From positions 326,001 to 390,000 of the forward strand of contig JAWNZC010000329.1 of the NCBI GenBank assembly GCA_035771165.1: a DNA stretch of 64,000 bases. The letters run 5' to 3'. The translations under genes and the position numbers were made by a program. This document shows, one piece after another, positions 35,547 to 46,225 of this stretch. The DNA is from Paragorgia papillata (Eukaryota > Cnidaria > Anthozoa > Scleralcyonacea > Coralliidae). Each line of letters begins with the position of its first letter. Position 1 is the first letter of the stretch. Below the pieces are notes generated by a model that did no database searches, was not told where the DNA came from, and saw only the letters and a list, made by a program, of their open reading frames with translations.

Positions 35547-36285
35547 ATGGTATAACTGTATGGGGTCAAGCTGCTCAGACACACTTAAATAAAATTTTGA
35601 AACTACAAAAACGTGCCCTTCGACTAATTTATTTTGTCAATTACAGATCTCACGCCGTTCCCCTTTTCATTTGTTCAAACATATTACCTTTGAATATGCT
35701 TTATTTTAAATCAACTTCGATTTTAATGCACGATGTATTCAGTAATTTGACTCCATCCAATATTTCAAAGTTATTCACATTCTCAAATGCGATCCACGCA
35801 TATAATACTAGATCTTCATCATTCAACAATTACTATATTAAACACTCTAGATTAAACCAGTATAGCAAATCTTTTTCCAGAATAGGAGCCAAAATGTGGA
35901 ACAACATTCCACTTAAAATACGTAAACTATCAAAAACTAGTTTCAAGAAAAAAATACAAGAAACATTAATTCAAGAGGATGCTTATGTTGACACGTCCAA
36001 ATTAATAATTAAGATTGCTAATAGTTTTACTGCTTGAATACTTCATATACTCTTACCTATATACATGTTATCTATCAATTTCTATTTTAACTTCAAAAGT
36101 TCGTATATGTCTCTGTATATATATATATATTTATGCATGTGTATATATGTGTGTATGTGTATGTATGTATATATTTAAATTTTATTTTTTCCCTTCCTTA
36201 CTTCCCGCCAAGATTAGCTTATGCTACCTGCGGGTTAGTATTATTTTGTAAATATTTTTGATTATAAGCCAAATAAACCTAAACC
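35547..36285 (+). mobile_element. 5'-truncated LINE fragment (CR1/Jockey-like reverse transcriptase C-terminus)
   Basis: The frame (to TGA at 36035-36037) encodes about 160 aa starting YGITVWGQAAQTHLNK. It contains LQKRALRLIYF and IGAKMWNNIPLKIR, the C-terminal region of CR1/Jockey-type LINE ORF2. The endonuclease and catalytic RT core are missing. The 3' UTR contains (TA)n/(GT)n and ends with AAATAAACC. Comparison with the uninterrupted sites at about 33190 and 34378 sets its boundaries; about five target bases seem lost and no duplication is seen. Confidence 0.8.
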
Positions 36286-36738
36286 TTAACATACCTCTGA
36301 TTTACCATTTATTCCTAGTTATCTTAGAGCGATGAGTACATGAGTTACGAAAGCTAGCATACTTTCATGAATAGGTGTTCGATTGTAAAGATGATTTTGT
36401 GTGCGCTTATAAAACCAACCTACCCGTTTGCCGTTAATTTGACAGTTGCATGACAGCAAGAAATTTCACCGGAATTTTGAACACACGTCAAATGCCAAGT
36501 CAAGGCAAATTTTCTGCTGAATTATGTGGCGGTAGATAACTCTGAAAGCTTCTCTTAAAGTTATGTTCTACTGAAGATGATTCTCGGAAAATATTTAATT
36601 GTTAGAAATGTTAGTTTATTCCCAAGTTGGGTATAACTAAATGAGAAATACAAGAGTCTGGAGATATTAGAAAAGTGAAAGAAATGTTTGATATGCTCTA
36701 ATTATTATTCAAGCAACCAGTCTTCCACTCTTCCTTAA

Positions 36739-36745
<7 letters not shown>

Positions 36746-36798
<53 letters not shown>

Positions 36799-37600
36799 GA
36801 ACACGTCTTTTATTCAGACGTAAATCTTGTATGTTTAAGACTTAAAGGAACTTCCTATTCATAATGAATTAAATCAGTTTAGAATGAACCTTGTTTTTAA
36901 TAGAACAAACATTAAAGACGTGTCTTACTCTTTTGAAGGAATTCAACTCCAACTGAGACTCCTGCTGAGTCAACTTAATTAAAACAAAACTTCAAAGGAT
37001 TAATTACTGAAGGTGAGTGAGATGGAATACATTGGAACTTATTGTGGCTTTTATTACCCTGATCCCAGAGGTTCTACGCCGTCCGCTCCCCCCGAAATGC
37101 TGAAAGCGGCGAGAGAACCTCTGCTCGAACTCGCTACCACTGTAATAATCTCTCTTTCATGTTGCAGTAATCTAATTAAATTGACCGGGGGGATTAAAAC
37201 TTTTTGCACCACTAATAGAAATTGTTATTCATTAAGGACGTTTGCGGCGCAGGCTAGGTGAAATAAACTATAAAAGTCTAGAAATTTGGCCGTTTTACCA
37301 GTCCAACAAGAGAACAACGACACAAGACAACTTATTAGTTGCGCTGAATGACTCACCTGACCGCTTCAGTGATCAAATTATTTATTCGTTTCAAAATCAC
37401 TTGCAAGCTACAATAACAGCAAAACTCTTATCCAAAGGGTAAAATTTCCCCCCATTGCGCTTTAGTTTCTAATTCTATACCGCTGCTATTCAGAAAAATT
37501 GCGAAAACGAAAACGAATTTATATGTACAACTACAACGCAGAAATGTCACCCGTTCACAAAGAAATAATATGCATTATTAATTTCTAGCTTGTGTTTGGA
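36746..37600. other. Intergenic, no recognised gene
   Basis: (TA)n at about 36739-36796, then unique sequence. An 82-codon frame at 37013-37261 spans a GC-rich stretch (AGAGGTTCT repeated in inverted form as AGAACCTCT around 37070-37120), which looks like part of a repeat. No domain recognised. Confidence 0.35.
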
Positions 37601-38570
37601 GACTTTGGGGTCAGACGTTTTGAACTTTTAGGCCTGCGCTAAACGTCGCACAATAGACGAATTTAATTCAGAGGAATTTAATTGGAATTAACTTCGTCGG
37701 TAATGCGATGTTAAAGCGACGTCGAGTTAAACGTCGAATTTCAGTCGGATTTAATTGTTTTTACTTGGACTCGTGAATCCTGAAAGCGATTCCTTGAAAA
37801 CATGGCACCGAATTGTCACAGACAGAAGAGAAACATCTAATTCGATGTGACGATAATTCGTCGTGTAACTCGAACACGCATTATCGTCGCACTATCCGTC
37901 TGGCTCAGACGAATTTAATTGAGTTCTTCGACCGGAAAGTTCGTGGTTAATTTGAATCCGCCAGGGCGGTTTGAAAAACGGGCTCCCGGTACAATATCTC
38001 AGGTACCATATCCCGGGTACAGTTACAATTATTTTATATTATTGGACGAGATTGAGCATGATATGAAGATGATTCTCAAAGCCAAGGTTTGTATTATGTT
38101 CCGAAGCCGATAATGTGCTCATGCAGTCTCAGGGAAATACGACACATTTTAAAATTTTGAGCTGGGATCTTATATTCGTTTTGCGATTAATCGTCCCTCT
38201 TAAAACAAGGGTTTCGAGGTGGCCATGTAATTACTGTAGCTAATGTGAGATTTAGTTTGGGACTTTGGCACCTGTCCACTTAATACAGGTTGCCCGCTTG
38301 TAGTAACAAAATTAATCATCTAATGTCCAACACGAACGTTGCTCTTTTATTTAATCTAAGCAATACTCTTTTCGTGAAGGTATTGTGGAGAAACATTGAA
38401 ATACTCCCAAGCCACGGTCTTTGGTGGATACTGCATGCAAGTTGTGAATAAACTGTCCTTGAATGATGGAAAATTTTGTTTCAAACACACAACTCTCCTT
38501 TGGATGTAAAAATTGTGTTTTTGCAGAATAGTACAGCGAGTACAGTTTGGTAAGTAGCAATACTTGCCAT
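37601..38570. other. Intergenic, degraded repeats
   Basis: GACGAATTTAATT occurs at about 37653 and 37909 with CGTCG-rich sequence between, probably a decayed inverted-repeat element. No supported gene on either strand. Confidence 0.35.
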
Positions 38571-38704
38571 AATATGTATGGGTTATTTACCGAGACGGAG
38601 GTAACTAAGCTAGAGGCCCGAAGGGCCGAGGTAACTAACTTTAGCTTAGTTACCGACTTCGAGGATTAGTTAGTTTATTCCTGTAATACAGATGATATTT
38701 GTCA

Positions 38705-38998
38705 TTAGTTTATTCATGCATAAATTATCTTTGATGTGCCGCGGTTAATATATAGGTTATCGACCTTGCATATTAAATGACCTACTATATCGCTTTAAAA
38801 CTACGTCTAGAATACCATTTTTTTGTTAAATAACGACAAATATCGTCTGTGTCAGCGTAGTGACCTCGGTTTCGGTCACTAACCTATACTTATTTAATGT
38901 ATATAACGATATAGTAGGTCATTTAATATGCAAGGTAACTAACCTATATATTAACCACGGGACATCAAAGATAATTTATGCATGAATAAACTAAGTTT
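38705..38998. repeat. Fold-back element, arms about 90 bp
   Basis: TAGTTTATTCATGCATAAAT and the following ~70 nt are repeated in inverted form ending at 38998, with an interior of about 110 bp. GGGTTATTTACC occurs just outside both ends (38580, 39000). No coding capacity. Confidence 0.8.
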
Positions 38999-39344
38999 GG
39001 GTTATTTACCAAGACCAAGGCGGTGTAGGATGTCATTTTCCAGCAAATTTCAGAGCCAGGGACCCACTTACAGATGTCATTCTAAGAAAACTTGAGAACT
39101 GCCCATTTAAACATTTGTTCTGGGTTATTCTCGTACCCAGGCCCACGCGCTAATGCGTCAAGTGGCTCTGGGAATCTCTGTAAATGTGAGCGTTCTGATT
39201 GGCTTTAAGAAACAATGAAAAGAATTCAAACAAATTCAACAAAATAAGAATTTCACAATGTACACTCTGTTTGCCATAAACATTTGATGTAATTTAACAA
39301 ATCTAATAACAGCAATACACCACATTTGAATTTGAAAATAAAAT

Positions 39345-39615
39345 ACTCATATTTCTCATGTTGCGATCGTCTCTCAAAACAACAGCCTTGAATCCCATAT
39401 TCTTAAGTTTCGCCAGCTGGTCTTCCAATGAGTGCGTTTAAAGGTGAGATGAACAAAACAACACTTTCTCCCCAGACTGCGCTGATGTTGTTCGTTTTGG
39501 ATTGTAGAAAGTCAAACACCAGGGGAAGAAGTTGATAAATAATGAAGTTGCCAAATCCGCTTGGCAAGACAGCTGTAATGATGTCTTCGACTCCGCGAAC
39601 GATGGCTGTTACAAT
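39345..39615 (-). pseudogene. RecQ-like DNA helicase fragment
   Basis: On the minus strand from 39615 the frame reads VEDIITAVLPSGFGNFIIYQ then LLPLVFDFLQ, VVLFISPLNALI. After a one-base shift it continues EDQLAKLKNMGFKAVVLRDD. This is motif I (Walker A) to motif Ia of a RecQ-family helicase. The Walker A lysine is lost (GFGN in place of GFGK), and the rest of the helicase is absent. A dead fragment. Confidence 0.65.
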
Positions 39616-39867
39616 ATGGCATATTTTTGTTTTCTCTTTAACACTAAACTAGATTGTCCCGTACTCCCGTCTTTATTTCTAACGCATAGCTTTGTTTCCC
39701 TTGCGATTCATGAAGGATGATTAGCCCCCAGTCCTTTATCCTTTTATCCTAAATAAAGAAGAGAATTCTATCTAAAATTCTATGTTCATTAGTATTACTT
39801 TTTACAAAATTGTATGCCATTAGTATTTTTCTGACGTAAATACGTATTATCAGTTTTGTTCACGTAT

Positions 39868-39916
39868 TTCTGCTTCTTTGCAGCTAAAACCGGTCTTACT
39901 AGTATAGTATACAAAA
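39868..39916 (+). promoter_or_regulatory. Splice acceptor and short 5' UTR upstream of exon 1
   Basis: TTTCTGCTTCTTTGCAG (ending 39883) is a strong acceptor 33 nt before the ATG, and copy 2 has the matching TTCTTTTGCAG ending at 16813. It implies an upstream untranslated exon or a trans-spliced leader. No donor was identified upstream. Confidence 0.5.
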
Positions 39917-42900
39917 ATGGCATCAGCTCCAGAAAGTTTTGACGCAAGGAAAATGCGCCGTGAAGTAAGTTAATTTAAATATCAGTCCTGTTTTTAGAAC
40001 TGTTTCAAAAAGACCAAACTGGGACTAGTTGCATAAATTTATTTTATTCATTTATTTATTTATTTATTCGTATATTCGTTCGTTCGTTCGTTCGTTCGTT
40101 CGTTCGTTCGTTCGTTCGTTCGTTCGTTCGTTCGTTCGTTTGTTTATTCGTTTATTCGTTTATTCAGCTATTCAGTTATTCAGTTATTTGGTCATTCATT
40201 CATTCATTCATTCATTCATTCATTCATTCATTCATTCATTCATTTATTCATTTTTTTATTTCCTTTCTTTCCTCCTTCCTTTTTTCCTTCTTTCCTATAG
40301 TCGTTTCATTTTGGCAAATCTACACCCATAAAAATCCCACAGCTTCAGTGTTGACAAGATGAGTTTGCAACAAGCTTGTAGCACGCCTGTTCACAAGTTG
40401 TTAAGAAGTTGTGATTTTATCAAGCCAATGCAAGTTTGTTGTTGTCAACCTTGTAGCAATTTCGTAAGTGCAAAGCAGTAACAAGTTGTTGCAACAATTT
40501 GTCACAAGTCCGTTGAAGTCATCAACTTTGTTGCAAGTTGTCAACAACCTATTACATACATGTTAACAAACTGGAAACAATCAGTGCAAATGGATCCCGG
40601 TAACGGCATGTTAAAACGGCCTTGAAGCAACTTGCTTGCTTGGAGTTTTATCGTGTAGTTCAGAAGGGGACAATTTTTTTGTGACACTAGCTCAATTTGA
40701 CTCCTCACCCACCCACCCTCTACTCTATCTCTACCAAACCTCGGTTTACTACAAACGTCTGCTGCACACATTTTAGTTAACTTTTTTGCTATATAAATAT
40801 TTTTAAACTGAAAACAGATTTTTCAAGCAAGAAACAGAAACATAGAAATGGTGATTGAGTTTGTTGCTGAGACGGCAAAAATTCTACAAGAAAAAGGAGG
40901 AAAGGATGACTTTGAATATATAGTAGATAGATCCATTGAACTTCTTCAAGGTAACTTAATGTTAAAAGGATTAATGTTATCCTTGATTACTCAAAAATGT
41001 GATGGAAATGGAGAATCTTCGGATATGTTGAAGTACAATCTTGAGTTCGAAAAATTATTAAGTAATTCAGGTGAGGAAAAGAGTTTGAGAATGACCATTC
41101 TTCTTAAAATTGCAGAAATATATCTTAATACTTCACATTATACTACAACAATAGAATATACCCTAAGAGCTGAAAAGATTGCAGATGAACTTAAACACAA
41201 ATCAGGCAAAGAAAAATGTTGCGAAATATTAGGAAATGCGCATCTAGAGCTGGCAGAGTATAAAGAAGCCATTTACTATTTCAATAAAGGTTTGGCAATC
41301 AGCACTGAATTAGGATATCGGTCAGGAATAGCAATTAACAATGGAAATTTAGGGACTGCCTATAGTTGTTTGGGGCGGTATGAAAAAGCTATGCACTATT
41401 ACAATAAAGGCCTAGAAATCAGCACAGAAATAGGAGATCGTTCAGGAATAGCAAATGAAAATAGAAATTTGGGGAGTGTCTATCTTAGTTTGGGGCAATA
41501 TAAAAAAGCCATTTACTATTGCAATAAAGGTCTAGCAATCAGCACTGAATTAGGAGATCGGTCAGGAATAGCAAGTGACAATGGAAATTTAGGGACTGCC
41601 TATCGTTGTTTGGGGCAGTATCAAAAAGCTATTTACTATTACAATAAAAGTCTAGAAATTAGAATTGAAATAGGAGATCGGTCAGGAATAGCAAAAAACA
41701 ATGGAAATTTAGGGACTGTCTATCGTTGTTTGGGGCAGTATGAAAAAGCCATTTACTATTCCAGTAAAGGTCTAAAAATCAGCACTGAAATAGGAGATCG
41801 GTCAGGAATAGCAAGTAACATTGGAAATTTAGGGACTGCCTATCGTCGTTTGGGGCAGTATGAAAAAGCTATTCACTATTACAATAAAGGTCTAGAAATC
41901 AGCACTGAAATAGGAGATCAGTCAGGAATAGCAAATGACAATGGAAATTTAGGGAATGCTTATCTTAGTTTGGGGCAGTATGAAAAAGCTATTCACTATT
42001 ACAATAAAGGTCTAGAAATGAGCACTGAAATAGGAGATCGGTCAGGAATAGCAAGCGATAATGGAAATTTAGGGAATGCATATTCTAAGATGGGGCAGTT
42101 TCAAAAATCTCTTAAATGTTTTGAAGAAACATTTAATATTAGTTTAGAAATTGGTGATCGAAGTTTGGAATGCATTTCTTCAGGAAACGTAGGGGACTCT
42201 TACTTGTCACTGCATTTGTCTGCAGCTCACGAAATGGAAGATTTTAGCAACTTACAAAACGCTGTGTCATTTCTTAAGAGATCTGTTATGTGTGGTGATA
42301 AGATTTTATTCGACTTGAGCATTGACAAAAATAAGATATCATTCACTAGTGAATACTTTGAACGATATGTGACTCTAATGCATTGTTTTCTTTTGTTAGA
42401 CCGCATTGAAGCCGCATTGTTAGTTATTGATCTTGGAAAGGCCAAGGCACTGCATGCTTTTATCGAGAAACGAAAGAAATCAGAGATTGATGACATGAGC
42501 AATTATACACGTGAGACCTGGAAAAATATTGACGAAAATAAAGAGAACTTAGAAATAGACAATATTGAGAAGGGTATCCTGCTCAAGAAAAATAATTCCA
42601 CGGTTTTATTTTACTCTTTTGATCATTTCAAGTTTCTTCATATATGGGTTTTAAATGGCGTGGATGATATTAAACACGTTGTTTTGGGACGAATTAATGA
42701 TCTGATTTTACTCGAGAATTCTATTTTCGATATTTTGAAAATGTTGCTTCAGACTTATTATGTTCATTTAAATCGTGATTCCTCCTTGTTTAAACTAAGT
42801 TCAAATTCTACTTCTAGTCGTCATAACATTGCGGAAATACCATGGAGCCAGATGTTAGTGAATGAGAAATTGATTGATTCCAATAAAAGAGCGGGAAATT

Positions 42901-43979
42901 GTGAATTAGAGAACTCCGAAAAGATACTTTCTAAAAAGGCCCAGTCTTGCGAAAGCATATTTCTTCCCAACACACGCCAAGATTCTGAGTCGAAAATCAA
43001 GAATGTACTGCAAGTAGTGCAACGTTATGATCTGGCTATTGACGTTGCCAAACTGAGGTCTCCGGTTAGACTTTTACAGCTATTGTTTCAGAAACTCATC
43101 AATCCTGTTAAGAATTTTATCAAAGGAAACAAACTGATTATTGTTCCTGACAAATATTTGTTTTTTGTGCCATTTTGTGCATTGAAAGATGAACATGGTT
43201 ATTCGATATCACAAAATTACAGTATTCAAATAACACCATCTCTGCACACTCTTTATGTCAGCATGAAGAAGTCAGATGAAGCTAGTCTAGGTTTTGCATT
43301 GTTTGTTGGTAATCCAACTATTGGCAAAGTTAGTTTTTGTCGAGAAGAATTTGAACCGGAACCGCTCCCATCCGCCACAGTTGAAGCGAAATGTCTTGCA
43401 CCGCTTTTTGACGCTAAACCCTTAGTAGAAGACAAGGCGATAAAGCAACGAGTTTTACAATTAATTCAAAATGCTGGCATAATTCACATTGCCGCACATG
43501 GGGAGGGAGAACGTGGTGAAATTTTTCTTGCTCCTAATCCTAATTCAAATAGCCCAGGCTTACCCAAAGAAGAATCGTATCTTGTAAGAGAAAAAGATAT
43601 TATTGAAATTCCCATAAGTGCCCGGTTAGTTGTCCTCTGTTGTTGTCATACAGGAAGAGGGAATGTCTCTTCAGAAGGAGTCGTTGGTCTAGCACGCGCA
43701 TTTCTTGCAGCCGGTGCTCGCTCCGTTCTTGCCACACTCTGGCCTATTCATGATGAGGGTTCAAAATTGTTCATGAAAAATTTCTATAATGAAATTTGCA
43801 ACGAAACGTCGGTTTGTGAAGCTTTGAGAAGGACAATGAACATATTTCAACAACATCAACACCTTTTTTTTCGGGATCTACAGGTTTGGGCACCATTTAC
43901 TGTCTACGGCGAAGACGTTAAGTTTTCCAAACACGATATTGAAGAAATTAAAACAAAATCTCGCGAAATGACCTTGTGA
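39917..43979 (+). CDS. TPR-CHAT protein, copy 3, apparently intact (exons 39917-39964 and 40818-43979)
   Basis: Exon 1 encodes MASAPESFDARKMRRE and ends in GTAAGT. Exon 2 starts after AAAACAG at 40818 and is in frame for ten codons before the ATG at 40848, so the true start is probably in exon 1; total about 1069 aa. Numbering from the 40848 ATG: an N-terminal helical region (1-128), eight 40-aa TPRs (about 129-448), a helical linker with a charged segment, then CHAT (about 730-1043). Predicted catalytic His is in HIAAHG (codon 43497-43499), Cys in LCCCHTGRG (third Cys, codon 43644-43646). No signal peptide or membrane segment is seen, so it is probably cytosolic. TPRs likely bind a partner that controls the protease. 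Exon structure is conserved in copy 2. Substrate unknown; a defence or death role is inference from bacterial TPR-CHAT systems. Confidence 0.85.
39965..40817 (+). other. Intron of TPR-CHAT copy 3
   Basis: GTAAGT donor and AAACTGAAAACAG acceptor. Phase 0. The same junctions occur in copy 2 (16890-17760). Confidence 0.7.
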
Positions 43980-44384
43980 TTGAATATTTGAATTGATTGA
44001 GATTACGAAAAAGGTAAAGTTAAAGTATGTATGAAATGAAATTTAGATCTGAGAAGAAGGTTACATGGCAAAGCTAAACAGAAGATCAAACTGATAGCAA
44101 TTTGATAGGTGATGCAACAGAAAACAAATAGAGGCTATATGATAAGAATTCAACATTAGAAGACAGAAGACAGAAGACGTGTAATTGTCTATAAATATAA
44201 AGATATTAGTTTAGGCATCCGTAATTAGGCCATTTCAAAAAACGGTAATTTAGCGAATAGGTGAACAAGATGTAACCTTGGATTTAACCGTCGTCGACCA
44301 CAACATTGCAAAACCAAAGACAACAGTTAATTGTCGATTAACATAGTCAGTATTTTCGCAGCTTAATATCCAGGTATTTTGAAA

Positions 44385-45340
44385 CTCGGTCAAACCATGA
44401 TTATAGTAAACAACGGTTAAACAGCGTTTCTGCCATCGGCCCATTGTATTTATAGAGCGTATTTATACAATAGATAGAGTAAATACTTACTCAGGATAAA
44501 ACACTTTAGAGTTTACAATATCTTGTTTGTATATGTGTGTCTTAAGATATACTAAGTTACATACAATATAATGTAATTAATATTATAAGTAAGGATTATT
44601 GAACCTTATTAGCCAACAAAGTCGGTTTTCTCTTGGGATATTAATTTGACGTAAGTAACTGGCAAGAGTACTGTATATAGGTTATAGCACCGATTTCCGG
44701 TATATTCGTGATATATATTCCGCGGTAGATCAAAGAAACCGACTTTGTTAGCTAATAATTAACAATAATGTTCTTTACTAATCTGCCTATAAAATAATTA
44801 AAATTCAAAGTTTTTCTAATTTTAAGAGGAAAGTTATTATAGATTTTAGCACTTAATAGAACAAGTTTCTAGCATATTCAGGAGGTATATCTTAGGCAGT
44901 TGAATCTAACAAAAAGCATTCCACGTATACTCATATTCTGGTCGTTTAACTTAAAGTAGTTTTCAAAATTTACAATTGAGTTACCTAAGCATTTGCAGAC
45001 AAAGACACAAGCTCTTTCTTTGTATAATATTATTACACGTTTTGCATAATATAATTAGAATTTTTGATCATTTGCAGATATGTTGCATAACAATAGTTTG
45101 TCTTTGATATCATGTTTGTTGTTGTTAGTTAAACACGATGAGCATCTCTCTGATTATACCTTCACTTATACAGGATCCTCAAATAGTTTAGTTATATATA
45201 GTATTATAATTGGAATTTATAATTAGCTTTTTTGTATATATGAGAGGACTTGTCTTACACTTGAGTTACCTATAGCTATGAATAAAAGATATATAGTTGT
45301 AATCTAGATATATCTTGTATATATGTACAGCTGAGGGTAA
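44385..45340. mobile_element. Insertion specific to block C, type unknown
   Basis: Block B runs straight from AATATCTAGAACACAAATAG across this point. Here about 0.95 kb separates AATATCCAG from ACACAAATAG. Within it TTAGCCAACAAAGTCGGTTT (about 44610) is repeated inverted near 44735-44755, so a small fold-back is nested inside. No coding frame and no clear terminal repeats. Confidence 0.5.
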
Positions 45341-46225
45341 CACAAATAGATCACTGCAGTTTAAATGGTACTATCTAATTGTTTGGGTATAAAATACTTG
45401 GTAATACTTAGTTTTGATAATTAAAATTGACAAGGCTTAACTCTTTTCGGGTGAGTGTAAAAAAAGTAAAGTGCAGTGTTTTAGATAGAGCAAAGTGGAA
45501 AGGTAGTAAACTAGAATTCCAGTAAGATAATAAAAGTTGATTGTGGCAGTGAAAGTGTTAACATATAAAAACAAAATTGTAATTTAGCCAAGTCAAATAG
45601 TTTAGTTTTGAGTTTTCTCCAGTATAAGTGTAAAGTAAGAATGTTTTTAAAGTGTGTGTCAACGGTATATCTTATTTAGTTACTTTGTAAAACTAATTTG
45701 TTAATAGAATATTTTATCACAATTATACAATTCTGATGTACACAATTACATAACGGTAAATGGTTTGAACCTAATAGTATTATTATAGTACATGTTTGTG
45801 AAAGTTGTTCCTCTAGGTTAATGTAGTCTTGAGAAAGACTGTTCGTAGTGGTGGTGACTAACGTTATAAAGTAAATGGCGTGAAGACGTTGTGTAGACGA
45901 AAAACTTTCAAAAAAATGTGTTTTATAATCCACATGTGAAATTAATAATGTTATTAGTGGCGTAAACATCAACAATGTACTCTGCTGTATATAAAAGAAT
46001 TGCATGAATGTTTCGTGTTTAAATGTTTTTAACTGATTCTGAACTATCTAGGCCACTGGTTTTAGTAATTATAATGGTCATATATTTATCATTATTATAC
46101 AACGTTTTCACGCTCTATAGAATACCATAAACCAAGTTTACAAGTTGTAAAAAACATTTCTCGTGATGTAACTTTGCAAAAGTTAACTCAAGTAATGGCT
46201 GCATGTTAGTCACTGTGAAAATCAA

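Larger units (their letters stand above)
30870..36745. repeat. Three tandem copies of a 1.19-kb noncoding unit, each interrupted differently
   Basis: Units start at about 30870, 33676 and 34871 with the phrase TTTGATCT then CAACAC(A/G)TCTTTTATTCA, and a truncated fourth starts near 36745. Raw lengths are about 2805, 1195 and 1875 bp. Subtracting the 800-bp and 808-bp elements from unit 1 and the 739-bp LINE fragment from unit 3 leaves about 1190, 1195 and 1135 bp. No open frame is conserved among the units. Confidence 0.85.
39766..40847 (+). repeat. Duplicated 5' region of TPR-CHAT copy 3
   Basis: Matches 16690-17790. The intron microsatellite here is (GTTC)n followed by (ATTC)n (40062-40250), instead of pure (ATTC)n, so the array has evolved since duplication. 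Confidence 0.85.

Noticed and set aside
40848..43979. Bacterial contamination or horizontal transfer as source of the TPR-CHAT gene
   Set aside because: It has a spliced first exon, AT-rich animal-like flanks, and duplicated noncoding blocks shared across the window.
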